Shown: piece by piece, positions 34,258 to 43,096 of the stretch
Position numbering within the stretch: position 1 is the first letter of the stretch
How the letters are laid out: every line of letters begins with the position of its first letter
Source: Acidiphilium sp. PA
GTDB taxonomy: Bacteria; Pseudomonadota; Alphaproteobacteria; Acetobacterales; Acetobacteraceae
DNA: 64,000 bases
Direction of reading: 5' to 3'
Assembly (NCBI RefSeq): GCF_026191915.1
Contig: NZ_JAIMBY010000003.1
Location: 186,001 to 250,000 of the forward strand
Position numbers and translations under genes: made by a program
Notes under the pieces: model-generated
The model's database searches: none
What the model was told of the DNA's origin: nothing
The model's input: only the letters and a program-made list of their open reading frames with translations

Positions 34258-35211
34258 ATGGCCATTGAGATGTCCGAGCCGGCAATGACGATCGAAGAGA
34301 CCTCGCTGTGGCAGGCGTTGCTGGGCGACGGCGCCCCGAACTGGCAGCGCGACGGCACCAACTGGCCGAACCGGGCGGCCAGCCGTTTCATCGAGGCGGG
34401 CGGGCTGCGGTTTCATGTGCAGATCATGGGCAAGGGGCCGGTGGCGCTGCTGTTGCACGGCACCGGCGCGGCGACGCATTCCTGGCGCGACCTGGCACCG
34501 GCGCTGGCGGCGAATTTCACCGTGGTGGCACCTGACCTGCCCGGCCACGGGTTCACCGAAACGCCCGTCTGGCCGCGCATGTCGCTGCCGGGCATGGCGG
34601 GCGCGGTGGCCTCGCTGCTCGGGGTGCTTGATATCGCACCGGCAATCATCATCGGCCATTCGGCGGGCGCGGCGATCGGGATCGATCTGTGCGGCGGCGG
34701 AACGGTCGCCCCGTCCGGGCTGGTCAGCCTGAACGGCGCGTTGCTGCCGTATCGCGGCAATGTGACCAGGGTATTTTCGCCGATCGCCAAAATGTTCGCG
34801 ATGAACCCGCTGGTGCCGCGGCTGTTCGCCTGGCGCGCGAAGAACCCGACGATCGTGCGCCGCCTGCTGGCCAGCACGGGATCGACCATCGATGCCGCCG
34901 GGGAGGCGCATTACGCGACGCTGGTGCGCCGCAGCGGCCATGCCGCCGCGGCGCTGACCATGATGGCGAACTGGGATCTCGACCCGATCGAGGCCAGTCT
35001 GCCGGACCTGGCGTCGAGGCTGCTGCTGGTGACCGGGGCCAACGATCGCTCGATTCCGCCGCGCGAGGCGGAACGGATCGCGCGCATCGTGCCGGGCGCG
35101 CGGCTGGTTTCGATGCCCGGGCTCGGTCATCTGGCGCATGAGGAGGCACCGGCCGAAACCGCGGCGATCATTGCGGATTTCGCCCGCGAGATCGGGGTGA
35201 TCGGGACATGA
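34258..35211 (+). CDS. bchO: BchO, alpha/beta hydrolase of the Mg-chelatase cluster
   Basis: About 317 residues from the ATG at 34258, eleven bases after AGGGGA; earlier ATGs at 34201 and 34249 are less well placed. It is an alpha/beta hydrolase with the oxyanion-hole segment LLLHGTGAATHSW, the nucleophile elbow GHSAG (133-137) and a C-terminal GLGHLAHEEAP that supplies the histidine. BchO always travels with bchI and bchD but its reaction is not firmly established. Its stop overlaps the crtI start. Confidence 0.9.
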   Translation: MAIEMSEPAMTIEETSLWQALLGDGAPNWQRDGTNWPNRAASRFIEAGGLRFHVQIMGKGPVALLLHGTGAATHSWRDLAPALAANFTVVAPDLPGHGFTETPVWPRMSLPGMAGAVASLLGVLDIAPAIIIGHSAGAAIGIDLCGGGTVAPSGLVSLNGALLPYRGNVTRVFSPIAKMFAMNPLVPRLFAWRAKNPTIVRRLLASTGSTIDAAGEAHYATLVRRSGHAAAALTMMANWDLDPIEASLPDLASRLLLVTGANDRSIPPREAERIARIVPGARLVSMPGLGHLAHEEAPAETAAIIADFAREIGVIGT

Positions 35212-36758
35212 ACGCGATGCCCGGGCGCGGCGCACTGGATGATCCGCAGCGGCCGCATGCGATCGTGATCGGGGCGGGGATCGGCGGTCTGGCGGCCGCC
35301 ATCCGGCTCGGCGCGCGGGGCTGGCGTGTGAGTGTGGTGGAACGGTGCGAGCAGGCGGGCGGGCGCGCCGCGGTGTTCCGCCAGGACGGGTTCACCTTCG
35401 ATGCCGGGCCGACCATCATTACGGCACCGTTCCTGCTGGAGGAGTTGTGGACGCTGGCGGGACGGCGGTTTGCCGATGACGTGACGCTGGTGCCGATCGA
35501 CCCGTTCTACCGGATCCGGTTCGATACCGGATCGTACATCGATTGTTCGGCCGATCCGGCGTTCATGCGCGCCGAGATCCAGCGGCTCGCGCCGGGCGAC
35601 CTGGCGGGGTATGAGCGGTTCATCGCGCTGACCGAGCGGATTTATAAAATCGGTTTCGAGCAACTCGGGCATGTGCCGTTCGGCCGTTGGACGGACATGG
35701 CGCGGATTCTGCCGGACCTGGTGCGGCTCTCCGGGCATCGCAGCGTGTATGCCCTGGCGGCGCGCCATGTGCGCGATGAACGCATCCGCGCGGCGCTGAG
35801 TTTTCATCCGCTGCTGGTCGGCGGCAATCCGTTCAAGGTGAGCGCGATCTATGCAATGATCCTGCATTTGGAGCGCGCGCACGGCGTGCATTTCGCCATG
35901 GGCGGCACCGGGCGGATCGTCGAGGGCATGGCACGACTGATTGCGGGGCAGGGCGGCAGCATCCGGCTGAATACCAATATCGACCGGATCACGATTGCCG
36001 ATGGCGCGGCGACCGGGGTGGCGCTCGATGACGGCACGCGGATTTCAGCGGATATCGTGGTCTCCAACGCGTGCACCGCGCATACCTATCGTCATCTGCT
36101 GCGCGATGCGCCGCGCCGGCGCTGGACCGACCGCAAGCTGAAAGCGACCCGGTATTCGATGGGCCTGTTCGTCTGGTATTTCGGCACCGACATCAAATTT
36201 CCCGAAGTGCCGCATCACGCGATCATCATGGGGCCACGCTACCGCGGTCTGCTCGATGATATTTTCGAACACAAGACACTTGCGACCGACATGAGCATTT
36301 ATCTGCACCGACCGACCGCGACCGACCCTTCGTTGGCACCGCCGGGGTGCGATGGGTTTTATGCTTTGGCGCCGGTGCCGCATCTTGGCGGTGATATCGA
36401 TTGGGCAACGCAGGCCGAGTCGTATCGCCAGGCGCTGGAACGGCGGCTGGCAGAGACCATGCTGCCGGGGCTGGCGGGGCATGTGGTGACCTCGCGCATC
36501 ATGACGCCGGCGGATTTCGAGAGCCGATACGCCTCGACCCTGGGGGCCGGGTTCGGCATGGAGCCGGTGCTGACGCAGAGCGCATGGTTTCGGCCGCATA
36601 ATGCAAGCGAGGAATTGCGGAACTTGTTTCTGGTCGGCGCCGGGACGCATCCGGGTGCCGGGGTGCCGGGGGTGCTGTCGACCGCGCGGGTGCTCGATGG
36701 TCTCGTGCCGACCATCATGTCGTCGGCGGCGCGGCGGGAGGTTGGACAGCATGTCTGA
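35208..36758 (+). CDS. crtI: Phytoene desaturase
   Basis: A 516-residue FAD-dependent desaturase that introduces double bonds into phytoene to give neurosporene or lycopene. The FAD motif VIGAGIGGLAAAIRLGARGW lies at 20-39, and the C-terminal signature LFLVGAGTHPGAGVPGVLS is present. The start ATG overlaps the bchO stop and crtB overlaps its end by eight bases, so crtI-crtB is coupled to bchIDO. The number of desaturation steps cannot be read from the sequence. Spirilloxanthin-type end products would need crtC, crtD and crtF, which are not in this window. Confidence 0.96.
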   Translation: MNAMPGRGALDDPQRPHAIVIGAGIGGLAAAIRLGARGWRVSVVERCEQAGGRAAVFRQDGFTFDAGPTIITAPFLLEELWTLAGRRFADDVTLVPIDPFYRIRFDTGSYIDCSADPAFMRAEIQRLAPGDLAGYERFIALTERIYKIGFEQLGHVPFGRWTDMARILPDLVRLSGHRSVYALAARHVRDERIRAALSFHPLLVGGNPFKVSAIYAMILHLERAHGVHFAMGGTGRIVEGMARLIAGQGGSIRLNTNIDRITIADGAATGVALDDGTRISADIVVSNACTAHTYRHLLRDAPRRRWTDRKLKATRYSMGLFVWYFGTDIKFPEVPHHAIIMGPRYRGLLDDIFEHKTLATDMSIYLHRPTATDPSLAPPGCDGFYALAPVPHLGGDIDWATQAESYRQALERRLAETMLPGLAGHVVTSRIMTPADFESRYASTLGAGFGMEPVLTQSAWFRPHNASEELRNLFLVGAGTHPGAGVPGVLSTARVLDGLVPTIMSSAARREVGQHV

Positions 36759-37794
36759 GCGGATCGTCGATCCGGATATGGCCGCCTGTGCCGCGATGCT
36801 GCGCGGCGGTTCGCTGAGTTTTCATGCCGCCTCGCGCCTGTTGCCGGCGCGCATCCGCCATCCGGCAACCGCGCTCTACGCGTTCTGCCGCGTCGCGGAT
36901 GACGCGGTGGATGACGGTGCGGACAAGGGGGCGGCGGTGGCGCGGCTCGCGCAGCGGCTCGACCGGGCCTATCACGGCCGGCCCGAGAACAATGCGGTCG
37001 ATCGCGCGTTTGCCCGGATGATCGAAACCCATGCGATTCCGCGCACGCTGCCGGATGCCCTGATCGAGGGCCTCGCCTGGGATGCCGCCGGCCGGCGGCA
37101 CGAGACGATTGCCGATGCGCGGGCCTATGCCGCGCGGGTGGCCGGTTCGGTCGGCGCCATGATGACGCTGATCATGGGCAGGCGCGATGCGGAGAGCCTG
37201 GGTGCGGCCTGCGACCTGGGGATTGCGATGCAGTTCACCAACATCGCGCGCGATGTGGGCGAGGATGCCCGCGCGGGGCGGCTGTATCTGCCGCTCGACT
37301 GGCTGGCGGCACGGGGCATCGATGCCGAGGCGTTTCTGGCCGCACCGCGATTTTCGCCGGATCTGGGGCAGGTGATTGCGCAATTGCTCGATGAGGCTGA
37401 GCGTTTCTACGATCGGGCGCGACCGGGCATTGCGCGCCTGCCGCTCGATTGCCGGCCGGGGATCCAGGCGGCGCGCATGATCTATCGCGCGATCGGGCGG
37501 GGGCTGGCGCGCGCGGGTCATGACTCGATCACGCGGCGGGCACGGGTCTCGGCCCCGCGCAAGCTGGGTCTTGCCGCCCTGGCCGTCGCGCGCACCATGC
37601 TGCCCGCGTTGCGACTGCCGGCCCTGACCTGTGCCGAGACGCAATTTCTGATCGAGGCCGCGGCGTTGCCGGTGCGCGAGTCGATCGGGCCGGGAACGCG
37701 GGTGATCATGCTGATCGAGCGGCTGGAGCGGATTGATCGTGTCGCGCAGGGCGTGCGTGTTGAACTGTCTGGCGATTTCGCCTGTCCACCCTAA
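36751..37794 (+). CDS. crtB: Phytoene synthase
   Basis: 347 residues from the ATG at 36751. It condenses two geranylgeranyl diphosphates to phytoene. The first Asp-rich motif is VADDAVDDGADKG and the second lies in QFTNIARDVGEDARAGRLYLP, both needed for Mg-diphosphate binding. Three residues of the gene overlap the crtI 3' end. The C-terminus is variable. Geranylgeranyl diphosphate synthase (crtE) is not in the window. Confidence 0.96.
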   Translation: MSERIVDPDMAACAAMLRGGSLSFHAASRLLPARIRHPATALYAFCRVADDAVDDGADKGAAVARLAQRLDRAYHGRPENNAVDRAFARMIETHAIPRTLPDALIEGLAWDAAGRRHETIADARAYAARVAGSVGAMMTLIMGRRDAESLGAACDLGIAMQFTNIARDVGEDARAGRLYLPLDWLAARGIDAEAFLAAPRFSPDLGQVIAQLLDEAERFYDRARPGIARLPLDCRPGIQAARMIYRAIGRGLARAGHDSITRRARVSAPRKLGLAALAVARTMLPALRLPALTCAETQFLIEAAALPVRESIGPGTRVIMLIERLERIDRVAQGVRVELSGDFACPP

Positions 37795-37817
37795 ATCCGT
37801 GCGAGGAGGATCGACCT

Positions 37818-38255
37818 ATGTTGGATACCGCCATCGGACTTTCGCTCTATCTGACCGCTGCGGCCTTCGTGCTGCACGGGATTCGCGCCCGCCGGCTGAA
37901 GCGGCTGGAGGCGTATGAGCCGATCAACCCGATGATTTTCGCCGCCGGCGAGATCATGCGGCCGATCTTGCAGATCGCCGCGGCCTATGCGGCGGTGAAG
38001 ACCAGTTTCATGTACTACGCGCTTGGCGGCCCGCGCATTTTTCCGCTGGTCGATTTCGGCGGGTTGATCGCCGTGATCGCGGCCTATGGCATCTGGATTC
38101 AGCTCAAGATGCAGCCGGTCGCCGAACCCAGTCAGGGCAGCAGCGAACCGGCACCCCCGCCCGCGCCGCGCCTGCCTGCGCTGCCGCCTGAGCTGATACC
38201 CCGGCCGGCGGCCAAGCAGCACGAACCGGCTCGGACGCTTGAACCGATCGACTGA
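37818..38255 (+). CDS. Unrecognised membrane protein after crtB
   Basis: 145 residues with a strong ribosome site (GAGGAGG) 23 bases after crtB. It has about three hydrophobic segments (2-20, 43-66 and 74-96), a basic loop RARRLKRLEAYEPINP after the first, and a proline-rich cytoplasmic-looking tail (PAPPPAPRLPALPPELIPRP). I do not recognise a family. Position at the end of the bchIDO-crtIB run and a 5-base gap to the next small membrane gene suggest a role connected with phototrophy or membrane assembly, but this rests only on context. Confidence 0.65.
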   Translation: MLDTAIGLSLYLTAAAFVLHGIRARRLKRLEAYEPINPMIFAAGEIMRPILQIAAAYAAVKTSFMYYALGGPRIFPLVDFGGLIAVIAAYGIWIQLKMQPVAEPSQGSSEPAPPPAPRLPALPPELIPRPAAKQHEPARTLEPID

Positions 38256-38260
38256 GCCGT

Positions 38261-38413
38261 ATGCTGAAGCTGTTCGGCCATTACGCGACGTTTCTGGAAT
38301 TCGGTGGCCTGGAACTCGTTGTCCTGGCCGGGGCGGTCTGGTCGCTGGTTTCGGTGCGGCGGAGCCTGAAGCGGGACCGCGCGGCGGAGGCTGCGAAAGA
38401 TCAGCGGGAGTAG
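38261..38413 (+). CDS. 50-residue membrane protein following the crtB-linked gene
   Basis: A short frame of 50 codons begins five bases after the stop of the preceding membrane protein. It starts MLKLFGHYATFLEFGG, has one hydrophobic helix (about 17-32, LELVVLAGAVWSLVSV) and ends in a charged tail (RRSLKRDRAAEAAKDQRE), the layout of a single-pass inner-membrane protein with a positive cytoplasmic end. Codon use is like that of its neighbours. I do not recognise it. The tight spacing makes co-translation with the upstream gene likely. Confidence 0.6.
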   Translation: MLKLFGHYATFLEFGGLELVVLAGAVWSLVSVRRSLKRDRAAEAAKDQRE

Positions 38414-38495
38414 ACCCGTGAGAGCGCGCTGTTTTCGGGGCGGGTCGATCGGCTTGGTTTGTCTGCCGCGCCCGGCTCGATCGAGGCGGTTGGGA

Positions 38496-40709
38496 TCATG
38501 CCTCGTCGCCCGGCGGATCATGGATGAACAGGTTCTGCAGCACGGCGGTCGTGCGGCGGACGGAATCGCGAACGCTTTCGAGCATTTCGGGCATACGTGA
38601 CGGGTCGAGCCGGTCGGTGATTTCAAGGGCGGCGAGTTGGGCGTTTTCGAAGACCGATTTCAGCAGAGTCTGCACGACCATGTCCTCTTTTGAGGCGATC
38701 AGGCCGCTGAGCGTGCGGTTCTGTTCGATGATGCCATCCTGAAAACGTCGCCGTGCCACGCTTGCGGCCTTTTGTTCGGACATGTCGCTCATGATCAGCG
38801 CGAAACCGAGCACGCGGTCTGCGGTGGCCAAAATCGGGTCCGCGCGGATCAGCAGGGGCAGCGCTTCGCCGCTGTCGCGCCGGATCGCAATTTCACCGCG
38901 CCAGCTGAGCCGGTGTGTCCGCAGCGCCTGCAACCGGTCGGCCACGGAGTCGGCATCGACGAACAGGGGCGGCAGGTCGCTGAGGGATTGCAGCGGATGG
39001 TTGGCGCCGGCGACCAGGGCGGTGAAGGCGCGGTTGATCAACAGGATATCACCGTTGACGTCGGCCACGATCACCGGCTGGGTCGAGACGGCGACCTCGC
39101 GGCGGACGCGTTCGAGCTGATCCTGTGCGATCAGCATGCGCACCGAGCGTGATTGCAGCACCACGTCGCTGACCATGGCGCCGATCAGCCGGGCTGCGGC
39201 GATATCGGCCTCGGTCCATGGTTCGCTTTGCAGCCGCATCACCTGATGCCATTGCGCGAAGGAGCGGCGCGGCGACAGGTCGGCCGGTGTGTCCCCGATC
39301 GTGACGGGCTTGGTCGGGTCGCCGCCCCAGGTGACGGTGCGCACCTGTTCGGGCCGCACCCAGATCAGATAGGTGCCGGGTTCGCTGGACAGCGATACCG
39401 CGAGCACCCCGCTCGCCGCCGCCTTAATCGCCTCGAATTGCTGGGCCTCACCGGCGAGCGACGCGGTTATGATCATGGCCTGATCAAGCTTGGTCGGTTC
39501 CGCGCCAGACTGTGGCGCCCGGCTGTCGAGCCAGGCGCCGATGGCGCGGATGTCCTGCGTGCCCGGCACATCGCCGGTTACCGTGACCTCGTTGTCGAAC
39601 AGCAGGGCGGCACCGGTGGCGCGCACCGGGTGCAGCAGCGATGGCGGATTGTCGAACAGCGCGCTTTTCCAGTTGCCCTCGCGCGACAACGCTTCGGCCA
39701 TGCGCTGTTCCAGCCGCCGGGCCGCTAGCTCGGCCTGCGCCAGCACGAAACTCTCGAACGCGGCAATGCGGGTTGCGACGGCTTCGGCCAGGAACTCACA
39801 GGCGGCGCGAATGTCCGGAGCGACGAAGAACGGCGCGTAATGGTGGCAGGCGATCAGACCCCAGAGCTGCCCGCCCACCATGAGGGACACCACCAGCGTT
39901 GCACGTACCCCCATGTTCTGCAGATATTGCACATGGATCGGCGATGAGCTGCGCAAGGCGCACAGCGACATATCGAGCGGTGCGCCGCTGATCGGCGAGA
40001 GCGCCGGATGCAGCCTGACCGGCTTGAACGCGACATCCACCAGCATGCGTACCCTGTGGCGCTCGTAAAGCCGGCGGGCGATCTGCGGAATGTCGCTTGC
40101 GGGATAGCGGTTCGCGAGATACGGCTCGAGCCCCGGTTCGCGCTGTTCGGCGAACACATGGCCGTGACCTTCATCGTCGAATTTGTAGACCATGACCCGA
40201 TCATAGCCGGTCAGCGCCTTGAAGATCCGCGCCGTCTCGTCGCACAGGCTCGCCAGCGAGACCGAGCCGAGAATGGTCTGCAACGCCGCTTCGATCGGCC
40301 CGACGACATCGATGACCGGCCCCGCCGGTTCGAGTTCGATCAACACGCCACCGCCCGCGGGCCGGTGGATCATGGCATTGATGGCGCGCGGGGGCGTCCC
40401 GATGGTACAGCGCAGCCTGAGTGGTTGGGTGCGCAACGGGGCGCGCAGTTGCGGGCGGATGCGGCTGGCCAGAGTCCCGGGCAGCTCGTCGAGCGCCATG
40501 CCGATCGGGGTGGGATGTTCGCCCGCAGGAACAAGGCCGAGGAATTCGGATGCGTTTTCGCTCGCCAGCACGATCTTCAGGGCCGGTTCGCTGCATAGCA
40601 AAAGCGCACCATGCGGCTGGATCGATCCGGCAAGATGGATCTGCTCGCGTTCGCAGTTCGAAAGATCGGCCTCGCCGAAAGCCGGTGCGGGCACGAATTT
40701 TTGGATCAT
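38496..40709 (-). CDS. bphP: Bacteriophytochrome without a histidine-kinase domain
   Basis: 737 residues: PAS-GAF-PHY photosensory core plus a C-terminal PAS and helical segment. The biliverdin-binding cysteine is C19 in DLSNCEREQIHLAGSIQPHG. The GAF pocket has YPASDIPQIARRLY and SPIHVQYLQNMGV, and the PHY tongue has SPRRSFAQWHQ. No kinase motifs (H, N or G boxes) are present, and the C-terminal part looks like the output PAS of the Bradyrhizobium BphP that relieves PpsR repression. It is the second gene of a ppsR2-bphP pair, with a GGGGAGG ribosome site. Heme oxygenase for biliverdin lies next door. Confidence 0.94.
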   Translation of the reverse strand: MIQKFVPAPAFGEADLSNCEREQIHLAGSIQPHGALLLCSEPALKIVLASENASEFLGLVPAGEHPTPIGMALDELPGTLASRIRPQLRAPLRTQPLRLRCTIGTPPRAINAMIHRPAGGGVLIELEPAGPVIDVVGPIEAALQTILGSVSLASLCDETARIFKALTGYDRVMVYKFDDEGHGHVFAEQREPGLEPYLANRYPASDIPQIARRLYERHRVRMLVDVAFKPVRLHPALSPISGAPLDMSLCALRSSSPIHVQYLQNMGVRATLVVSLMVGGQLWGLIACHHYAPFFVAPDIRAACEFLAEAVATRIAAFESFVLAQAELAARRLEQRMAEALSREGNWKSALFDNPPSLLHPVRATGAALLFDNEVTVTGDVPGTQDIRAIGAWLDSRAPQSGAEPTKLDQAMIITASLAGEAQQFEAIKAAASGVLAVSLSSEPGTYLIWVRPEQVRTVTWGGDPTKPVTIGDTPADLSPRRSFAQWHQVMRLQSEPWTEADIAAARLIGAMVSDVVLQSRSVRMLIAQDQLERVRREVAVSTQPVIVADVNGDILLINRAFTALVAGANHPLQSLSDLPPLFVDADSVADRLQALRTHRLSWRGEIAIRRDSGEALPLLIRADPILATADRVLGFALIMSDMSEQKAASVARRRFQDGIIEQNRTLSGLIASKEDMVVQTLLKSVFENAQLAALEITDRLDPSRMPEMLESVRDSVRRTTAVLQNLFIHDPPGDEA

Positions 40710-40759
40710 GGCGTGCCTCCCCGTGCTGCTGCCGCGCGTTACATTGCGGTCGGTTGGCG

Positions 40760-42073
40760 CTATTCCAAGTCGTAGCGGTTCATTTTCAGATAGAGGCTCT
40801 GGCGGCTGAGACCGATCAACGCCGCCGCCGCCTTACGGTTGCCCGCGGTCTGCGTGAGGGCGGTGCGGATGAAATGTTGCTCGACGGCCGCCACGGTCTG
40901 GTCCACGGCGTGGTGGATGGTGGTCGATCCAACCGATAGCGACAGCGCGGCCAGCGCCGCCTGTAACGGATTGACGCCACCCGACCGGGGCGGTGTTGCG
41001 TGACGCGCGGTGTCGCGGATCAGCAACCCGATCAGGCCATCGTCGGTTCCCGCCGAGATCTCGACTTCGACGACCGCCCCGTATTCGCCGTGGACCACCG
41101 ATGGCATGCTCATCAGCTTGCCGTGGCTGCGGATCAGCTCGAGCGCCATGGCCAGATCATTACCGGTCCGGTCGAGCCAGCGATCGAGCCGCGCCCCGAG
41201 CACGGCCGCTTCGCTCGCCGCCTCGATCAGGTCGATGAAGGCGGCATTGGCCTGGCGTACCGTCCCATCGCGATCGATAATTACGAACGCCTCGGGCAGG
41301 CGCGCGATCAGGGCCGGGCAGGCATTGCGGTCCGGCAACGCGATGCCACGCGGAGCGGCCGCGAGCGGGGTAAGATGCAGCAGATACGACGGCGCCACTC
41401 CGCCATCGGCCAACGATGCGCGCACGATCCAGGATTCCCGCGGGCTGCCGAGTTGCACGACCACGCCGGGCGCCTGCCCATCGGTACGGGCGCGTTGGAT
41501 CATAGCGTGAAAGGTGGGCTGCGACGATTTCGCGATCTGATCGATGAAGCTCCAATCATGGCCGACCCCGAGCAGGCGGCCCGCCGCCGGGTTGACCTCG
41601 GTGATGCGCAGCGTTGCCGCGTCGAGCAGCAGCAAGGGATCGTTCGCGCCATTGAACATCAGATTATAGCGGCGCTCGACATCGCGCAGCCGCCAGTGGT
41701 CGCGCTCCATCGCCTGCTGCGCCGCCATCAGGCGGCTTTGCAGATCGGCAACCACATGAAACCGCCGGCCGATCGCGAGCAACCCGGCGTCGCCGCCGAG
41801 CCTGACCGTAGTGTATTCCAACGGCAGTTCCGCCCCGCTCGGAAACAGCTGATTGACCGGCGCAAAGGCGGAAACGCCAGTGTGCCAGGCGTCCTTGACC
41901 ATGCGTTCGATCGTCGCGAAACCCGATGCGGTCACCGTTTCGCTCCACGGTCGGCCATGCCAGGGCTGCAATCCGCCGGTTTCGATGCGGTCCGACAATG
42001 TGGTGTCGCGAATGACGCCGTTTCGATCCAGCTGCAACGTAAGATCAGGCTGGGTCAGGTTGACAGTGGTCAT
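40760..42073 (-). CDS. ppsR2: Second PpsR-type repressor, partner of the bacteriophytochrome
   Basis: 437 residues if it starts at the ATG at 42073 (MTTVNLTQPD); upstream frame to 42193 overlaps the divergent heme oxygenase and is not used. It has the PpsR architecture: N-terminal domain, tandem PAS domains, linker helix and a C-terminal Fis-type helix-turn-helix (NRKAAAALIGLSRQSLYLKM). It is clearly a paralogue of the ppsR at 27278 but with low identity outside the HTH. Its only cysteine is in the last PAS domain (NACPALI). In Bradyrhizobium, PpsR2 beside bphP responds to light through BphP; the same is inferred here. Confidence 0.9.
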   Translation of the reverse strand: MTTVNLTQPDLTLQLDRNGVIRDTTLSDRIETGGLQPWHGRPWSETVTASGFATIERMVKDAWHTGVSAFAPVNQLFPSGAELPLEYTTVRLGGDAGLLAIGRRFHVVADLQSRLMAAQQAMERDHWRLRDVERRYNLMFNGANDPLLLLDAATLRITEVNPAAGRLLGVGHDWSFIDQIAKSSQPTFHAMIQRARTDGQAPGVVVQLGSPRESWIVRASLADGGVAPSYLLHLTPLAAAPRGIALPDRNACPALIARLPEAFVIIDRDGTVRQANAAFIDLIEAASEAAVLGARLDRWLDRTGNDLAMALELIRSHGKLMSMPSVVHGEYGAVVEVEISAGTDDGLIGLLIRDTARHATPPRSGGVNPLQAALAALSLSVGSTTIHHAVDQTVAAVEQHFIRTALTQTAGNRKAAAALIGLSRQSLYLKMNRYDLE

Positions 42074-42094
42074 AACCGGTTCAATCAATGTTTT

Positions 42095-42769
42095 ATGGAT
42101 GATAGCCTGGTTTTCCCGGTCGACCAAGCAAGATCGACCGACGTCTCCCCGGCGCTCACCACCGCCTTGCGGCATGCGACACACGATCTTCACCGGGAAG
42201 CGGAACGTTCAGGCATTGTCGCGCACATGCTGCGCGGCACGATTACACGTGGGCAGTATGCCGGTTTGCTGCGCAATCTGCTGCCCGCCTATCAGCGGAT
42301 CGAACAGGGGTTGGAACGGCATTGCGATCACCCCTGCCTGCGGGCGTTGGCGCGGCCGGCGGTATATCGCGCCGCGGCGCTGCAAAGCGATCTGGCAATG
42401 CTCGCCGGTCCCGACTGGGCAGGCACGCTGCCGCTGATGGATGCCGGACGGGCTTACGCCGAGCGGATCACCCACGCGACAGAGGACGCCCCTGCACTGC
42501 TGGTTGCCCATGCGTATGTCCGCTACCTCGGCGATCTGAACGGCGGCCAGGTGTTCCAGCGCCGTCTGGCCGCCACGCTCGGTCTCGATGATACTGCACT
42601 CGCCTTCTACCGCTTCGAGGCAATTGCCGATCTGGCCGCGTTCCGGCGCGCCTATCGGGAGGCGATCGACGCCGTCTGCCTTGATGCCGATGCCACCGCT
42701 GCCGTGTTGGCCGAAGCACAGGCGGCATTTCGGGCCAATATCGCGCTGTCGGTGGCGCTCGAGGCCTGA
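42095..42769 (+). CDS. hmuO: Heme oxygenase (biliverdin synthesis)
   Basis: 224 residues from the ATG at 42095. Heme oxygenase cleaves heme to biliverdin, CO and iron. The proximal histidine lies in HATHDLHREAERSG (H33 is the likely ligand) and the distal-helix glycine motif is YLGDLNGGQVF (144-154). Its start is 21 bases from the divergent ppsR2 start. With bphP it supplies the phytochrome chromophore, so this three-gene module is self-contained. It is convergent with a small lipoprotein gene 11 bases away. Confidence 0.93.
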   Translation: MDDSLVFPVDQARSTDVSPALTTALRHATHDLHREAERSGIVAHMLRGTITRGQYAGLLRNLLPAYQRIEQGLERHCDHPCLRALARPAVYRAAALQSDLAMLAGPDWAGTLPLMDAGRAYAERITHATEDAPALLVAHAYVRYLGDLNGGQVFQRRLAATLGLDDTALAFYRFEAIADLAAFRRAYREAIDAVCLDADATAAVLAEAQAAFRANIALSVALEA

Positions 42770-42780
42770 CCCTGCGCCGA

Positions 42781-42966
42781 TCAGCTGCGGGTCGGCGTCG
42801 GGTCGATTACATTGGCGCAGGCATCGGTCGGTGCGGCGGCGACCGGGCCGACCAGCGGCACGATTTTCAGGCCCGCGGACGTCACCCGGCACGGCGCGGC
42901 GAACAACCCGCAGCCGGATAGCGCCAGGGCGGTAAGGCAGAGCAGCAAGACGGCGCGCAGTTTCAT
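42781..42966 (-). CDS. Small lipoprotein
   Basis: 61 residues from the ATG at 42966 (a second ATG at 42978 would add four). A lipoprotein signal MKLRAVLLLCLTALALSGCG has the lipobox LSGC, so lipid modification at Cys19 is expected. The mature part is short, with two further cysteines (FAAPCRVTSAG and TDACANVIDP) that could form a disulfide. GGGGAT upstream is a reasonable ribosome site. The pattern (CRV..AG.KIVP..G) resembles small uncharacterised alphaproteobacterial lipoproteins; function unknown. Confidence 0.7.
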   Translation of the reverse strand: MKLRAVLLLCLTALALSGCGLFAAPCRVTSAGLKIVPLVGPVAAAPTDACANVIDPTPTRS

Positions 42967-43096
42967 GATGATCCCCATTGATATCCGTGGCTGGATATAA
43001 GGATGGGCGATCGCCGATGCATCGGTGCCGGTCCGGTTGGCGAGTCGGGACCAAAGTATTATGTGCAGCGCACAACTGATGATCGGAGCCATGCCC

